Program-made: the position numbers and the translations under genes | Source: Kiritimatiellia bacterium | GTDB lineage: Bacteria > Verrucomicrobiota > Kiritimatiellia > CAIQIC01 > Lenti-01 | Reading direction: 5' to 3' | Assembly: GCA_017527155.1 (NCBI GenBank) | Contig: JAFXQI010000042.1 | Location: 1 to 64,000, forward strand | DNA length: 64,000 nt | In this document: piece by piece, positions 50,925 to 59,335 of the stretch | How positions within the stretch are numbered: position 1 is the first letter of the stretch | How the letters are laid out: the number at the start of each line of letters is the position of its first letter | Notes under the pieces: generated by a model | Seen by the model: the letters and a program-made list of their open reading frames with translations, nothing else | Told to the model about the DNA's origin: nothing | Databases searched by the model: none

Positions 50925-51507
50925 GCCGGAAACTCTGCACGCCGGCCCGTGAATTGTCAGGCGAAACCAAATACTACTTTGGATTCGTCGCGACATTTCC
51001 AAGCTATACTTTGTTTTGGATGACGCTCTGGCGGCTGGCTGGGGCGGAAACCACGCCTTTCCAGTGAATGGGACAGCAGAAAAGGAGCCAGACCCCGGCA
51101 ACACCGCTGGGCGACGGGAGGGATGGCTGCATTGAAAACCATGAAAACCGCTTCGCGGACAGGAACGCGCTTGGACCGCGGATGGGAGCGCAGTGACAAG
51201 TGGCGAGTGCCAAGTGGGCGGCGCGCCCTGCGGGCGGACAAGCGGGAGGAACGCGGGAGGAGAGCGGGAGGTATTTCAGCCAAAAAGGGAGGCAATATTG
51301 CGGGAGGGATATGGGAGGGAGGGGCGTGGAAGCCGGGATGGCAAGGTTTTTTCCAATGTTTCCAGGCTTTCCAAAGGGGAGATTCCAAGTTGACCGAAGA
51401 TGGAACATGATCTTTTTTCGGATTCCTAATTTGCTTTTTTTCGATTTTGTGCTGGCCTTTTTTACCGTCTTGTGGCAGGATGTCGCCGGAATGAAAAAGA
51501 GGAACGG
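50925..51507. other. Divergent intergenic region with direct-repeat copy and T-rich promoter-like segment
   Basis: No gene is supported. It contains direct-repeat copy A (51116-51271) and a low-GC stretch (51405-51475) with runs of T just before the copy 3 ATPase gene, which is a plausible promoter. Confidence 0.55.
51116..51271 (+). repeat. Direct repeat flanking an ATPase gene, copy A
   Basis: It starts GGGAGGGATGGCTGCATTGA and runs 156 bp to GCGGGAGG, including GCTTCGCGGACAGGAACGCG and GACAAGTGGCGAGTG. Copy B at 52844-53002 matches it with about ten differences. Confidence 0.88.
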
Positions 51508-52722
51508 ATGATCAAGAGATGGCAAACGGCCCGGCTGGAAGCCATGATGGGGCTCCGGCGCGGGGTGAATCTGACCGGGGCCCGCCAGACCGGGAAGTCC
51601 ACGCTAGCGACGGTGGTGGAGTTGCCCCAAGCGCGGCGCTACACGTTCGACGACAAGGCGGTGCGGGCCGTTGCGGAAAGCGATCCGCACGGATTCGTCC
51701 GGCACCGCCCCGGCGAGTCGCTGGTCATCGACGAGGCACAGAAGGTCCCCGACATCCTCGACGCCATCAAGATGGTCGTGGATGCGGACAATTCGTCCGG
51801 CCAGTACCTGCTGACCGGCAGCTCCAACCTCCGCTTCGCCAAGGCCGTGCGGGATTCGCTCGCCGGGCGGTTGGGGCGCATCCGGTTGCGGACCTTGGCG
51901 CAGGGCGAAATCGCCGGACGCGGGCCGGGATTCCTGGAGACGGCTTTCGCGCGCGGTTTCCGGGACTCCTACCCGGAGCTGGACAAGCGGGGCGTCATCC
52001 ACCTGGCCTTCCTGGGCGGCTACCCGGAGCCGCTCGGATACCCGCAGGCCGACCGTTCCCGTTGGATGAGGGACTACCTCGGCGATCTGCTGGAAAAGGA
52101 CGTCCGCGACGTCACGGAAATCCGCAAGCTGCCCGTCCTGCGCGCAACGGCCCGGTGGCTGCTCGCCCACACGGCGCAGTTCGTGACCATCGACGAACTG
52201 GCCGCCCGGACGGCAGTTTCCAAGGCGACCGCCCGCAACTACACCGAGGCGCTGAAGGCCCTCTACCTGTTCGACGAACTCCCCGCCTGGTCGCGCGGCG
52301 ACTATCCCCTCCTGGGACGCCGCGGAAAGTGGCTGGCGACGGACACCGCGCTCGTGGCCGGCGTCCTCGGCTGGGACGAGGAGCAGGTGTACATGGACCC
52401 GAACCGCGGCGGCAAACTCGCCGAAACGTGGGTGTACCAGCAAATTGCCGCCGAAGCCGATGCCGCCGACGGCATCGTCCTCTCGCATTACCGGGACGGG
52501 CGCGGCCACGAAATCGATTTCATGGTGGAGCGTCCCGACGGCGCGGTGCTCGGAATCGAGGTGAAGGCCGGACAGGTCTCCCCGGGCGATTTCCGGCATC
52601 TCAAGTGGTTCGCCACGAACACGTCCGGCATTCCCTTCACCGGCATTGTCCTCCATTCGGGAAACCAGACACTCCGCTTCGGCGAAGGCTTCTGGGCCGT
52701 CCCCTTCGGCGCCCTCGCCTGA
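51508..52722 (+). CDS. AAA ATPase with DUF4143 domain, copy 3, repeat-flanked
   Basis: The 404-residue protein is of a different subgroup: LTGARQTGKSTL at residues 22-33, ESLVIDEAQKVPDILDAIKM, YLLTGSSNLRFAKAVRDSLA, a winged-helix-like ELAARTAVSKATARNYTEAL in the middle, and a PD-(D/E)xK-like EIDFMVERPDGAVLGIEVK at the end. Family role is unknown. AGAGGAACGG is the ribosome site. The gene with its upstream T-rich region is bracketed by direct repeats of about 157 bp, which could let it be lost or duplicated by recombination. Confidence 0.87.
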   Translation: MIKRWQTARLEAMMGLRRGVNLTGARQTGKSTLATVVELPQARRYTFDDKAVRAVAESDPHGFVRHRPGESLVIDEAQKVPDILDAIKMVVDADNSSGQYLLTGSSNLRFAKAVRDSLAGRLGRIRLRTLAQGEIAGRGPGFLETAFARGFRDSYPELDKRGVIHLAFLGGYPEPLGYPQADRSRWMRDYLGDLLEKDVRDVTEIRKLPVLRATARWLLAHTAQFVTIDELAARTAVSKATARNYTEALKALYLFDELPAWSRGDYPLLGRRGKWLATDTALVAGVLGWDEEQVYMDPNRGGKLAETWVYQQIAAEADAADGIVLSHYRDGRGHEIDFMVERPDGAVLGIEVKAGQVSPGDFRHLKWFATNTSGIPFTGIVLHSGNQTLRFGEGFWAVPFGALA

Positions 52723-53238
52723 GCCCTGGGCGGGTTGTCCCGCGGGCGGATCATTGTGGAAGGGCCACGGGAGGGTGGCGGGAGGAGGGAATCGACAAGA
52801 ATATCCCGAATGTCGCTGCGCGGACTTGGCTGGCTGGGAGTTCGGGAGAGATGGCTGCATTGAAAAGCATGAAAACCGCTTCGCGGACAGGAACGCGCTT
52901 GGACCGCGGATGGGATCGCAGTGACAAGTGGCGAGCGACAAGTGGGCGGCGCGCCCTGCGGGCGGACAAATTGAGGGAGGAACGTGGGAGGAAAGCGGGA
53001 GGTGGAAAGCTACATGAATGGTTCGAATGCCGCTTCGCGGACGGAGCAGGGTTGTCACCCTAATTCTGTTTAGACGGACATACTTTGATAACCGCCTCGA
53101 GCGGGATGGTTGATTTCTGCATTGCGCGCGTTTTGGAAAGGGGCTATGTTTTCCACGTTCACCTGCGGCAAATCCTGCTGGGCTTCCGTCCGATCCAGGT
53201 ATGGACAGGCCGCACCACATCCAACAACCGGGATTCAC
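52723..53238. other. Intergenic region before mcrB, with direct-repeat copy B
   Basis: It contains copy B (52844-53002) and then lower-GC DNA (53040-53238) that marks entry into the McrBC block and probably holds its promoter. A TTG-started extension of mcrB to 53110 is open but has no ribosome site. Confidence 0.55.
52844..53002 (+). repeat. Direct repeat flanking an ATPase gene, copy B
   Basis: Starts GGGAGAGATGGCTGCATTGA and ends GCGGGAGG, in the same orientation as copy A 1.7 kb upstream. Confidence 0.88.
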
Positions 53239-55647
53239 ATGTTTGACATCGAAAAACTCAAATCCGTTCTTGCGGAGTATAAGGCCAATTTTCATGAACG
53301 TTGGGATTCGGAAAAGTACAAGTGGGAGGCCATCAAGCACTTTCAGGATCATTGGGACATTGAGGCCGCCGACTTCGGTGCGATGTTCAAGGAGGCCACG
53401 GCCAAAACCCGGAATTTGCTGTCGTCCAGCAATTGTTTCCCAAAAGGCATGATTGAAAACTTCGCGGCGGCGGATGGAGAAGCCGTCCGCGCGATGTTCA
53501 AAGTTCTTTTCAACGACGAAGCGGAATTGGAAGGCCGCGTCGAAACGTTCCAGCAGACGGCGAAAAGCCTGCGAAAAGCCTACGACCCGGGTTCATGGAA
53601 AAACCATTACCAAGATGCCCATGCCATCAGCACCTATCTCTGGCTCCGCTTTCCCGACAAATACTACATTTACAAATATGATTTATTCAAACAGGCAGCG
53701 GCGGCCTTGGCGGCCGATACCTCTCCGAAACATAGGACCCCTCTCGCCAACTTGGCTGCCGGTTTTCACTTCTACGATGAGATCTGTGCCGTGCTGAAGG
53801 AAGACGAAGAGCTTCGCCACATCTTGGGCGAATCTCTTACGGACTCCTGCCACCCCGATCCCGAACTCCGAACAGCAACCATCGACGTCGTGTATTACCT
53901 AGTCCGCATCCACCCGGAAGAAAACCCTTCGCCATCCGGGAACGCCCCCTGGGGCCCGCAAGATTACTCCCCGAACCTAACGGTTTCCGATTGGACGGAG
54001 CTCTTGCGCGATTCCCAAGTGTTCACCCCTGACAGCCTTCTCATCGTCAACCGCCTGAAGGATTCTGGCGGGGCGGCTACATGCAAGCAGCTTTCCCAAA
54101 AATACGGCCGGTCTTCCAATTTCTACAATTCGGGTTCCGTCCACCTGGCCAAACGCATTGTGCGGAAAACCGGATGCCCCGTCCCCGTGGGTATCAAGGG
54201 GACTTCGAAATGGTGGCCGGTCCTCTACACGGGGCGCGATGTCGACACGCGGACGCCGGGAACCTTCATGTGGCGCCTTCGCGACGAGCTGAGCGAAGCC
54301 TTAGAGCAGATTGATTCGCCGACACCTCCTTCTCCACGAGACATCCCCCCCGCCGGCAAGCCCGGTTATTGGTGGTTGACGGCAAATCCAAAGCTCTGGA
54401 GTTTGGCCGGGATGAAAATCGGAGGCGAACAAAACTACACGCTCTACAACGACAATGGCCACAAACGCCGTATTTTCCAGAATTTTGTCGATGCCAAAAC
54501 CGGAGACCTGGTCATCGGGTATGAAGCCAACCCCGTGAAGAAGATTGTCGCCATATGCCAAATCACGCGAGGCAGCGACGGCAAATCCATCTGGTTCAAA
54601 AAACTTGAAGGATTGGCCGCTCCCATCGAGTATGGGGTCTTGCGCGACTGTCCCGAGCTGGCATCGATGCAGTTCTTCATGCAACCCAACGGAAGCCTTT
54701 TCAAACTTTCACAGGATGAATTCGACTTCATCATGGACACCATCCGGGAGGCCAACCCTCGGCCCAAGACCGACACACCACACCTGAAATACACCAAGGA
54801 GGATTTTCTCGCGGAAGTATACATGTCCGAATCACGATTCGATTTTCTGGCGACCCTTCTCCGGGCCAAGCAGAACATCATTCTCCAGGGGCCTCCAGGG
54901 GTTGGAAAAACTTTCGCCGCAAGAAAACTGGCCTATGCCATGATGGGGGAACAAGACGATACAAGAATCGAACAAGTCCAATTCCACCAGAATTATTCCT
55001 ATGAGGACTTTGTCATGGGGTATCGCCCCGACGACGAGGGCTTTAAATTGACGGAAGGCATCTTCCACCGCTTTTGCCAGAAGGCCGCCAACCGACCGGA
55101 CCTGGATTTCTTCTTTCTCATCGATGAAATCAACCGTGGCAACATGGGAAAAATCTTTGGAGAACTCCTGCAACTCCTTGAAAAGGATTACCGGGGAACC
55201 CAAGTCACGCTGGCATACAACGGCATGCCTTTTTCGGTACCCAAAAACCTCTATCTCGTCGGCATGATGAACAGCGCCGACCGGAGTCTGGCCTTGATCG
55301 ACTACGCCCTCCGCAGGAGGTTCGGTTTCTTGGAGATGGAGCCGGCTTTCGATTCCGATGGCTTCCTGGCATACCAGAAATCGTTGGAAAACGATTTGTT
55401 CAATGCATTGGTCAGGCTGGTCCGGAGCCTAAACCGGGAAATCGCCGAGGATCCCTCCCTGGGACGGGGATTCCAAATCGGCCACAGCTATTTCTGTGGC
55501 CGAAACAATGAAAACGGATGCCCCACCGAATGGATGCGGGTGGTTGTGGAATGCGAAATCCTCCCGACGCTGGCGGAGTATTGGTTTGATGAGCAGGAAA
55601 AACTCCGGCGGTGGGAGAACAACCTGCGCGGAGTGTTCGATGCCTAA
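53239..55647 (+). CDS. mcrB: McrB-type GTPase with EVE-like domain
   Basis: An 802-residue protein. The N-terminal about 350 residues are helical and of unknown type. An EVE-like modified-base-binding domain lies at about 372-510 (GYWWLTANPKLWSLAGMKIG, GDLVIGYEANPVKKIVAICQ). The AAA motor has Walker A GPPGVGKT near 551-558, Walker B FFLIDEINRGNMGKIFGELL near 624-643, and the McrB signature MMNSADRS. McrB binds methylated DNA, uses GTP to translocate and calls in McrC to cut. GC is lower than in neighbours, typical of transferred defence genes. It overlaps mcrC by 8 bp. Confidence 0.88.
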   Translation: MFDIEKLKSVLAEYKANFHERWDSEKYKWEAIKHFQDHWDIEAADFGAMFKEATAKTRNLLSSSNCFPKGMIENFAAADGEAVRAMFKVLFNDEAELEGRVETFQQTAKSLRKAYDPGSWKNHYQDAHAISTYLWLRFPDKYYIYKYDLFKQAAAALAADTSPKHRTPLANLAAGFHFYDEICAVLKEDEELRHILGESLTDSCHPDPELRTATIDVVYYLVRIHPEENPSPSGNAPWGPQDYSPNLTVSDWTELLRDSQVFTPDSLLIVNRLKDSGGAATCKQLSQKYGRSSNFYNSGSVHLAKRIVRKTGCPVPVGIKGTSKWWPVLYTGRDVDTRTPGTFMWRLRDELSEALEQIDSPTPPSPRDIPPAGKPGYWWLTANPKLWSLAGMKIGGEQNYTLYNDNGHKRRIFQNFVDAKTGDLVIGYEANPVKKIVAICQITRGSDGKSIWFKKLEGLAAPIEYGVLRDCPELASMQFFMQPNGSLFKLSQDEFDFIMDTIREANPRPKTDTPHLKYTKEDFLAEVYMSESRFDFLATLLRAKQNIILQGPPGVGKTFAARKLAYAMMGEQDDTRIEQVQFHQNYSYEDFVMGYRPDDEGFKLTEGIFHRFCQKAANRPDLDFFFLIDEINRGNMGKIFGELLQLLEKDYRGTQVTLAYNGMPFSVPKNLYLVGMMNSADRSLALIDYALRRRFGFLEMEPAFDSDGFLAYQKSLENDLFNALVRLVRSLNREIAEDPSLGRGFQIGHSYFCGRNNENGCPTEWMRVVVECEILPTLAEYWFDEQEKLRRWENNLRGVFDA

Positions 55648-56707
55648 GAACACCTCCATTCCCATCAAAAACATCTACATCATGCTCGCCTATGCCTTCC
55701 AGGCGTTGCGCCAAGGCAATTATGAGAAGGTGTCGGAGATGGAATTCGAGGATGCTCGTGACCTCTTCGCGGCCATTCTTGCCAAGGGGGTGTCTATGCA
55801 ACTCAAACAAGGACTTCACCGCGAATACATCCCGCAAAAAGATGCACTTTCCGTGCTGCGGGGAAAACTGGACATGGCAACCACCGTTCGCAACCGCATC
55901 CAGCACAAACCGCGCCTAGATTGCGAATTCGACGAACTCACCGAAAACAACCTTCCAAACCAGATACTTAAAACCACGATGCTTGCCCTGCTTCGGCATG
56001 ACGGAGTCCAACACGAACGGAAGACCGATTTGAAAACGCTCCTCGTGTTCTTCGACGGAATCAGTTTGCTGCCCCCCCCGCAGATTCCATGGAACAGGCT
56101 CCTCTTCCATCGGAACAATCGGAATTATGAGCTCTTGATGAACATTTGCCGTTTTGCCCTCGACGGGTTGTTGCACGACCCAGAAAACAGGGAGTCAAAA
56201 ATGGCAGCCTTCACTGACGAACACATGGCCCGTCTTTATGAACGTTTTGTGCTGGAATACTACCGGCGCCATCATCCGGAGTTGAACGAAATCAAGGCGG
56301 CCCGCATCCCTTGGCATTTGACAGGGCCCTGCAACGAAGCGGATGCCAGTTTCCTGCCGGCGATGCAAACGGATGTCATGCTCCGCCTTGGTGAAAAGAG
56401 TTTGATCATCGATGCCAAGTACTATGGTCGCACGTTACAGGAAAAATTCGGCAAACAAACGTTGCACTCAGCGAATGTATACCAGATTTTCACCTATGTG
56501 AAAAATCTGGACAAGGATAATACCGGCAATGTCTCCGGTGTTTTGCTCTATGCCAAAACCAACGAAACAGCGACCCCCGACTGCTTGCTGACGTTGGGAA
56601 ACAACCGAATTGGGGCGACTACACTCGATTTGAACCTCGAGTTTTCCGAAATCGCTAAACAACTTGACAGATTGGTGGACGTGTTTTTGTCCCCCGGTGC
56701 GGCTTAA
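55640..56707 (+). CDS. mcrC: McrC-type endonuclease subunit
   Basis: The 355-residue protein begins PKNTSIPIKNIYIMLAYAFQ, the usual McrC opening, and has the PD-(D/E)xK core FLPAMQTDVMLRLGEKSLII followed by DAKYYG near residues 232-257. It forms the nuclease part of the McrBC complex with the upstream product. Its start overlaps the mcrB stop by 8 bp, so translation is coupled. Lower GC, like mcrB. Confidence 0.88.
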   Translation: MPKNTSIPIKNIYIMLAYAFQALRQGNYEKVSEMEFEDARDLFAAILAKGVSMQLKQGLHREYIPQKDALSVLRGKLDMATTVRNRIQHKPRLDCEFDELTENNLPNQILKTTMLALLRHDGVQHERKTDLKTLLVFFDGISLLPPPQIPWNRLLFHRNNRNYELLMNICRFALDGLLHDPENRESKMAAFTDEHMARLYERFVLEYYRRHHPELNEIKAARIPWHLTGPCNEADASFLPAMQTDVMLRLGEKSLIIDAKYYGRTLQEKFGKQTLHSANVYQIFTYVKNLDKDNTGNVSGVLLYAKTNETATPDCLLTLGNNRIGATTLDLNLEFSEIAKQLDRLVDVFLSPGAA

Positions 56708-57280
56708 CCCGAGTTCCCACATTCGCCTCTTTTTCAAACTATTTTCGCGGAGGCAGTCAAGACTGAGAGGGGCGAGCCCCGTTCTTTCATTCTTGGATGG
56801 GATCCCCATGGATGACTAATCCTGTATACACTCCTTGCATGAGGATGGACACCGCCGCCAGTTTCCCCAAGCGGTAGCCCTTCCAAGAGAAACGGCAGGC
56901 AAAGCTGTACGCCATACAAGTTTTCATCTGTCAACTTTCGGGTGAATGCCAGGCAGCGGCTTCATGGAATTCTTTCCATTCGCGGTCGGACACCGTGCCC
57001 ACACGCTACCCTTCATCTTGATACTCGCAATCCTCCCACGAAATCTTTCACCTCCCGGAAAAAGTTTTCCAGTTCCGCTCATTCCCTTCGTCCGGCCCGT
57101 CGCCTTCCTTCCCTTCCGTGTTCCGCGTGGCAGGCTTGTTTCCCAAAGTTGGCGGCATTCGGGACATGTCCAAAAATCATTTTTCAGCTTTTATCATCGA
57201 ATTATGAACTTTTTTCTTGCCATGCAAAATCCATTGCGTAAAATTGCGCTGTTCATTGAGTAATTTCTGAATCAATTCCA
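56708..57280. other. Low-GC gene-free region between mcrC and an ATPase gene
   Basis: Frames on both strands are short and show no domain. A leftward 66-codon frame at 56734-56934 has some residues that read like a degraded protein, but there is no start site or family match. The AT-rich end (57165-57265) probably holds the promoter of the next gene. Confidence 0.5.
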
Positions 57281-58483
57281 ATGCAAGGAAATACAACGCA
57301 CAAACGATCCATCGCAAAACTTCTGTTGGAGCGCTTGAAAGAGCCGAGACGCTTCCTCCAGGTGCTCATGGGCCCCCGGCAGGCGGGAAAGACCACGCTC
57401 GTGAAGCAGGTGCTGTCCGAGGCGGGCATTCCGTTCGCCTACCACAGCGCCGACGCCGTGCCGGGGGACGGCCTCGCGTGGCTGGGCAACGTCTGGGAAA
57501 CCGCGCGGGCCGTCCGGCGGGCGAACCGCCACGCGGAGTTCCTGCTGGTCGTGGACGAAATCCAGAAAATCCGCGGGTGGAGCGAGGCCGTCAAGCGGGA
57601 ATGGGACGCCGACTCCTTTGCCGACCGCCCCATCAAGGTGGTGCTGCTCGGCTCGTCGCGCGTGTTGCCCGAACGGGGCCTCGCCGACTCGATGATGGGC
57701 CGTTTCGAGGTCATCCGCGTGCCCCACTGGTCCTGGCCGGAAATGCGCGACGCCTTCGGTTGGACGCCCGAGCAATACGTCTGGTTCGGGGGCTTTCCCG
57801 GCGCCGCGCCCCTCGTGGCCGACCCCGAGCGCTGGTCTCAATACATCGGCGCGGCCATCATCGACGCCACGCTCAACAAGGACATCCTCGTCGATGCCCC
57901 CGTCGGCAAACCCGCGCTCCTGCGCCAGACCTTCGAACTCGCCGCCGCCTACTCCGGCAAGGAACTGTCCCTCACCAAGATGGTCGGTTCCCTCCGCGAC
58001 GCGGGCAACACCACCACCCTTTCGGGCTATCTCGCGCTGCTTGACGCTTCCGGGCTCGTCGCCGGGCTCCGGAAATACGCCAACGACACCGCGCGGCGCC
58101 GCGCTTCCGTCCCCAAGATGCAAGTCCACGACAACGCCCTCCGCTCCCACCACGCCAACCGCTCTTTCGCCGACGCCCTGGCCGACCCCGCCGAATGGGG
58201 GCGTTGCGTCGAATCCGCCGTGGGCGCCCATCTTCTGTCCCGGGCGGCTGTCGGCGGATACGAAGTCCTCTACTGGCGCGAGGGCAACCTCGAAGTCGAT
58301 TATGTCCTCCACCGGCGCGGACGCCTGGCCGCCATCGAAGTCAAAACCAGCGCCGAATCCACCACGGAAGGACTTGCCGCCTTCCGCCGGCGCTTCTCCC
58401 CCGCCGTCGCGCTGGTCGTCGGCCCTGCCGGGCTACCGCTCACCGACTTTCTTGCCACAGACCCATCAGAGTTCCTCCGCTGA
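57281..58483 (+). CDS. AAA ATPase with DUF4143 domain, copy 4
   Basis: The 400-residue protein has Walker A MGPRQAGKTTL near residues 30-40, Walker B LLVVDEIQKIRGWSEAVKRE, sensor VLLGSSRVL and PD-(D/E)xK-like EVDYVLHRRGRLAAIEVKTS at the end. The middle FELAAAYSGKELSLTKMVGS is the winged-helix part. GC returns to the host level. It is the fourth family member within 10 kb and lies on the far side of mcrBC. Confidence 0.87.
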   Translation: MQGNTTHKRSIAKLLLERLKEPRRFLQVLMGPRQAGKTTLVKQVLSEAGIPFAYHSADAVPGDGLAWLGNVWETARAVRRANRHAEFLLVVDEIQKIRGWSEAVKREWDADSFADRPIKVVLLGSSRVLPERGLADSMMGRFEVIRVPHWSWPEMRDAFGWTPEQYVWFGGFPGAAPLVADPERWSQYIGAAIIDATLNKDILVDAPVGKPALLRQTFELAAAYSGKELSLTKMVGSLRDAGNTTTLSGYLALLDASGLVAGLRKYANDTARRRASVPKMQVHDNALRSHHANRSFADALADPAEWGRCVESAVGAHLLSRAAVGGYEVLYWREGNLEVDYVLHRRGRLAAIEVKTSAESTTEGLAAFRRRFSPAVALVVGPAGLPLTDFLATDPSEFLR

Positions 58484-58757
58484 CGCCGGATGGAGGAAAA
58501 GAGGCCAGCCCGCAAATCTGCACGTGCCTCTGCGTGAACTTCGCGGTGCCCGTTGGGGGGGGCAGGCGCCCGGACGGGAGAAAATTTCAAGTCCGACTTG
58601 GAATTTGTTCCGGCAGAGAACCAACGCCGGACGGGGGCCGGACATCCACTTCCCGCGAACCTCCAAAGGCTTCGAAATCGGCTTGGCGGCGGAGTGCGCG
58701 GACGGCGGCACGGAGCTTTGCAAAATGAAATCCGCGATGTCCTTCGCCCGCTCCATG

Positions 58758-59014
58758 GAGCGGTTCAAGAAATAGTGTATCCGTTTCAGGGCGGAGAAAC
58801 TCCGATTGGTCAGGCAGGGAGGCTGGAGGGGCTCAGCGGCAGCTCGGAGGTCAGGCGAGGAGACAGAAAGCACAAAAGGACAAAAAGATCATGGAGAAAC
58901 ATGGTGGATATGCATCTCTTCTTTTTCCTTTCCCACGCCCTCTGCGCCTCTGCGAGAGACAAATCGGAGTTTTTCCTTCCTCTCCATGCGGACACATTTT
59001 TTCTTGAACCGCTC
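58758..59014. repeat. Inverted repeat pair with about 50-bp imperfect arms
   Basis: GAGCGGTTCAAGAAA (58758-58772) and TTTCTTGAACCGCTC (59000-59014) are perfect inverted copies. Within the arms, GGAGAAACTCCGATT (58793-58807) faces AATCGGAGTTTTTCC (58962-58976). Confidence 0.8.
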
Positions 59015-59194
59015 TGGAGTCCCCGAAGAAGCGGAAGCGGAACAAAAGAACAACAGGCGTCCGCACATCTCCAGCGCATTCCTTTGGCATGACGGAATCC
59101 GGCGGGCAGGGACTGCCCGCCCTACCCATCCTTGCACATGGGGAATCGCAAGTTTTTTGCCTGACAACTCCATTGTGTCGCACTTTTGCACAGT

Positions 59195-59224
59195 GGACGC
59201 GCAGAAGTGCGTCCCTCCCCGCGG
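59195..59224. repeat. Dispersed 30-bp repeat, copy 2
   Basis: Matches 7361-7390 with one change (AAGTGCGTCC in place of AAGCGCGTCC). Confidence 0.85.
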
Positions 59225-59284
59225 GGGGCGCAAGGGGATGGCAAAAGACGGGGCTACGCCCCGAGCCCCGGGGGGGGGGTACGG

Positions 59285-59310
59285 AAAAGGCCGCCCGGGG
59301 AGGGGCGGCC
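59285..59310 (-). terminator. Intrinsic terminator of the pilus operon
   Basis: On the minus strand GGCCGCCC and GGGCGGCC pair around a 6-base loop and TTTT follows. It lies about 25 bp past the pilC stop codon. Confidence 0.8.
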
Positions 59311-59335
59311 TGGGGGGGAGCCTTGGGGGCGGGGG

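Larger units (their letters stand above)
58484..59284. other. Gene-free region packed with dispersed repeats
   Basis: No gene is supported in about 800 bp. It contains the inverted pair 58758-59014, copies of the CTCTGCG repeat (58526-58540, 58941-58960), a GGCGGGCAGGGACTGCCCGCC hairpin at 59101-59121 and the 30-bp repeat at 59195-59224. Confidence 0.65.

Noticed and set aside
56734-56934. Possible small leftward gene after mcrC
   Set aside because: No ribosome site, no family match and it would run into mcrC; treated as non-coding.
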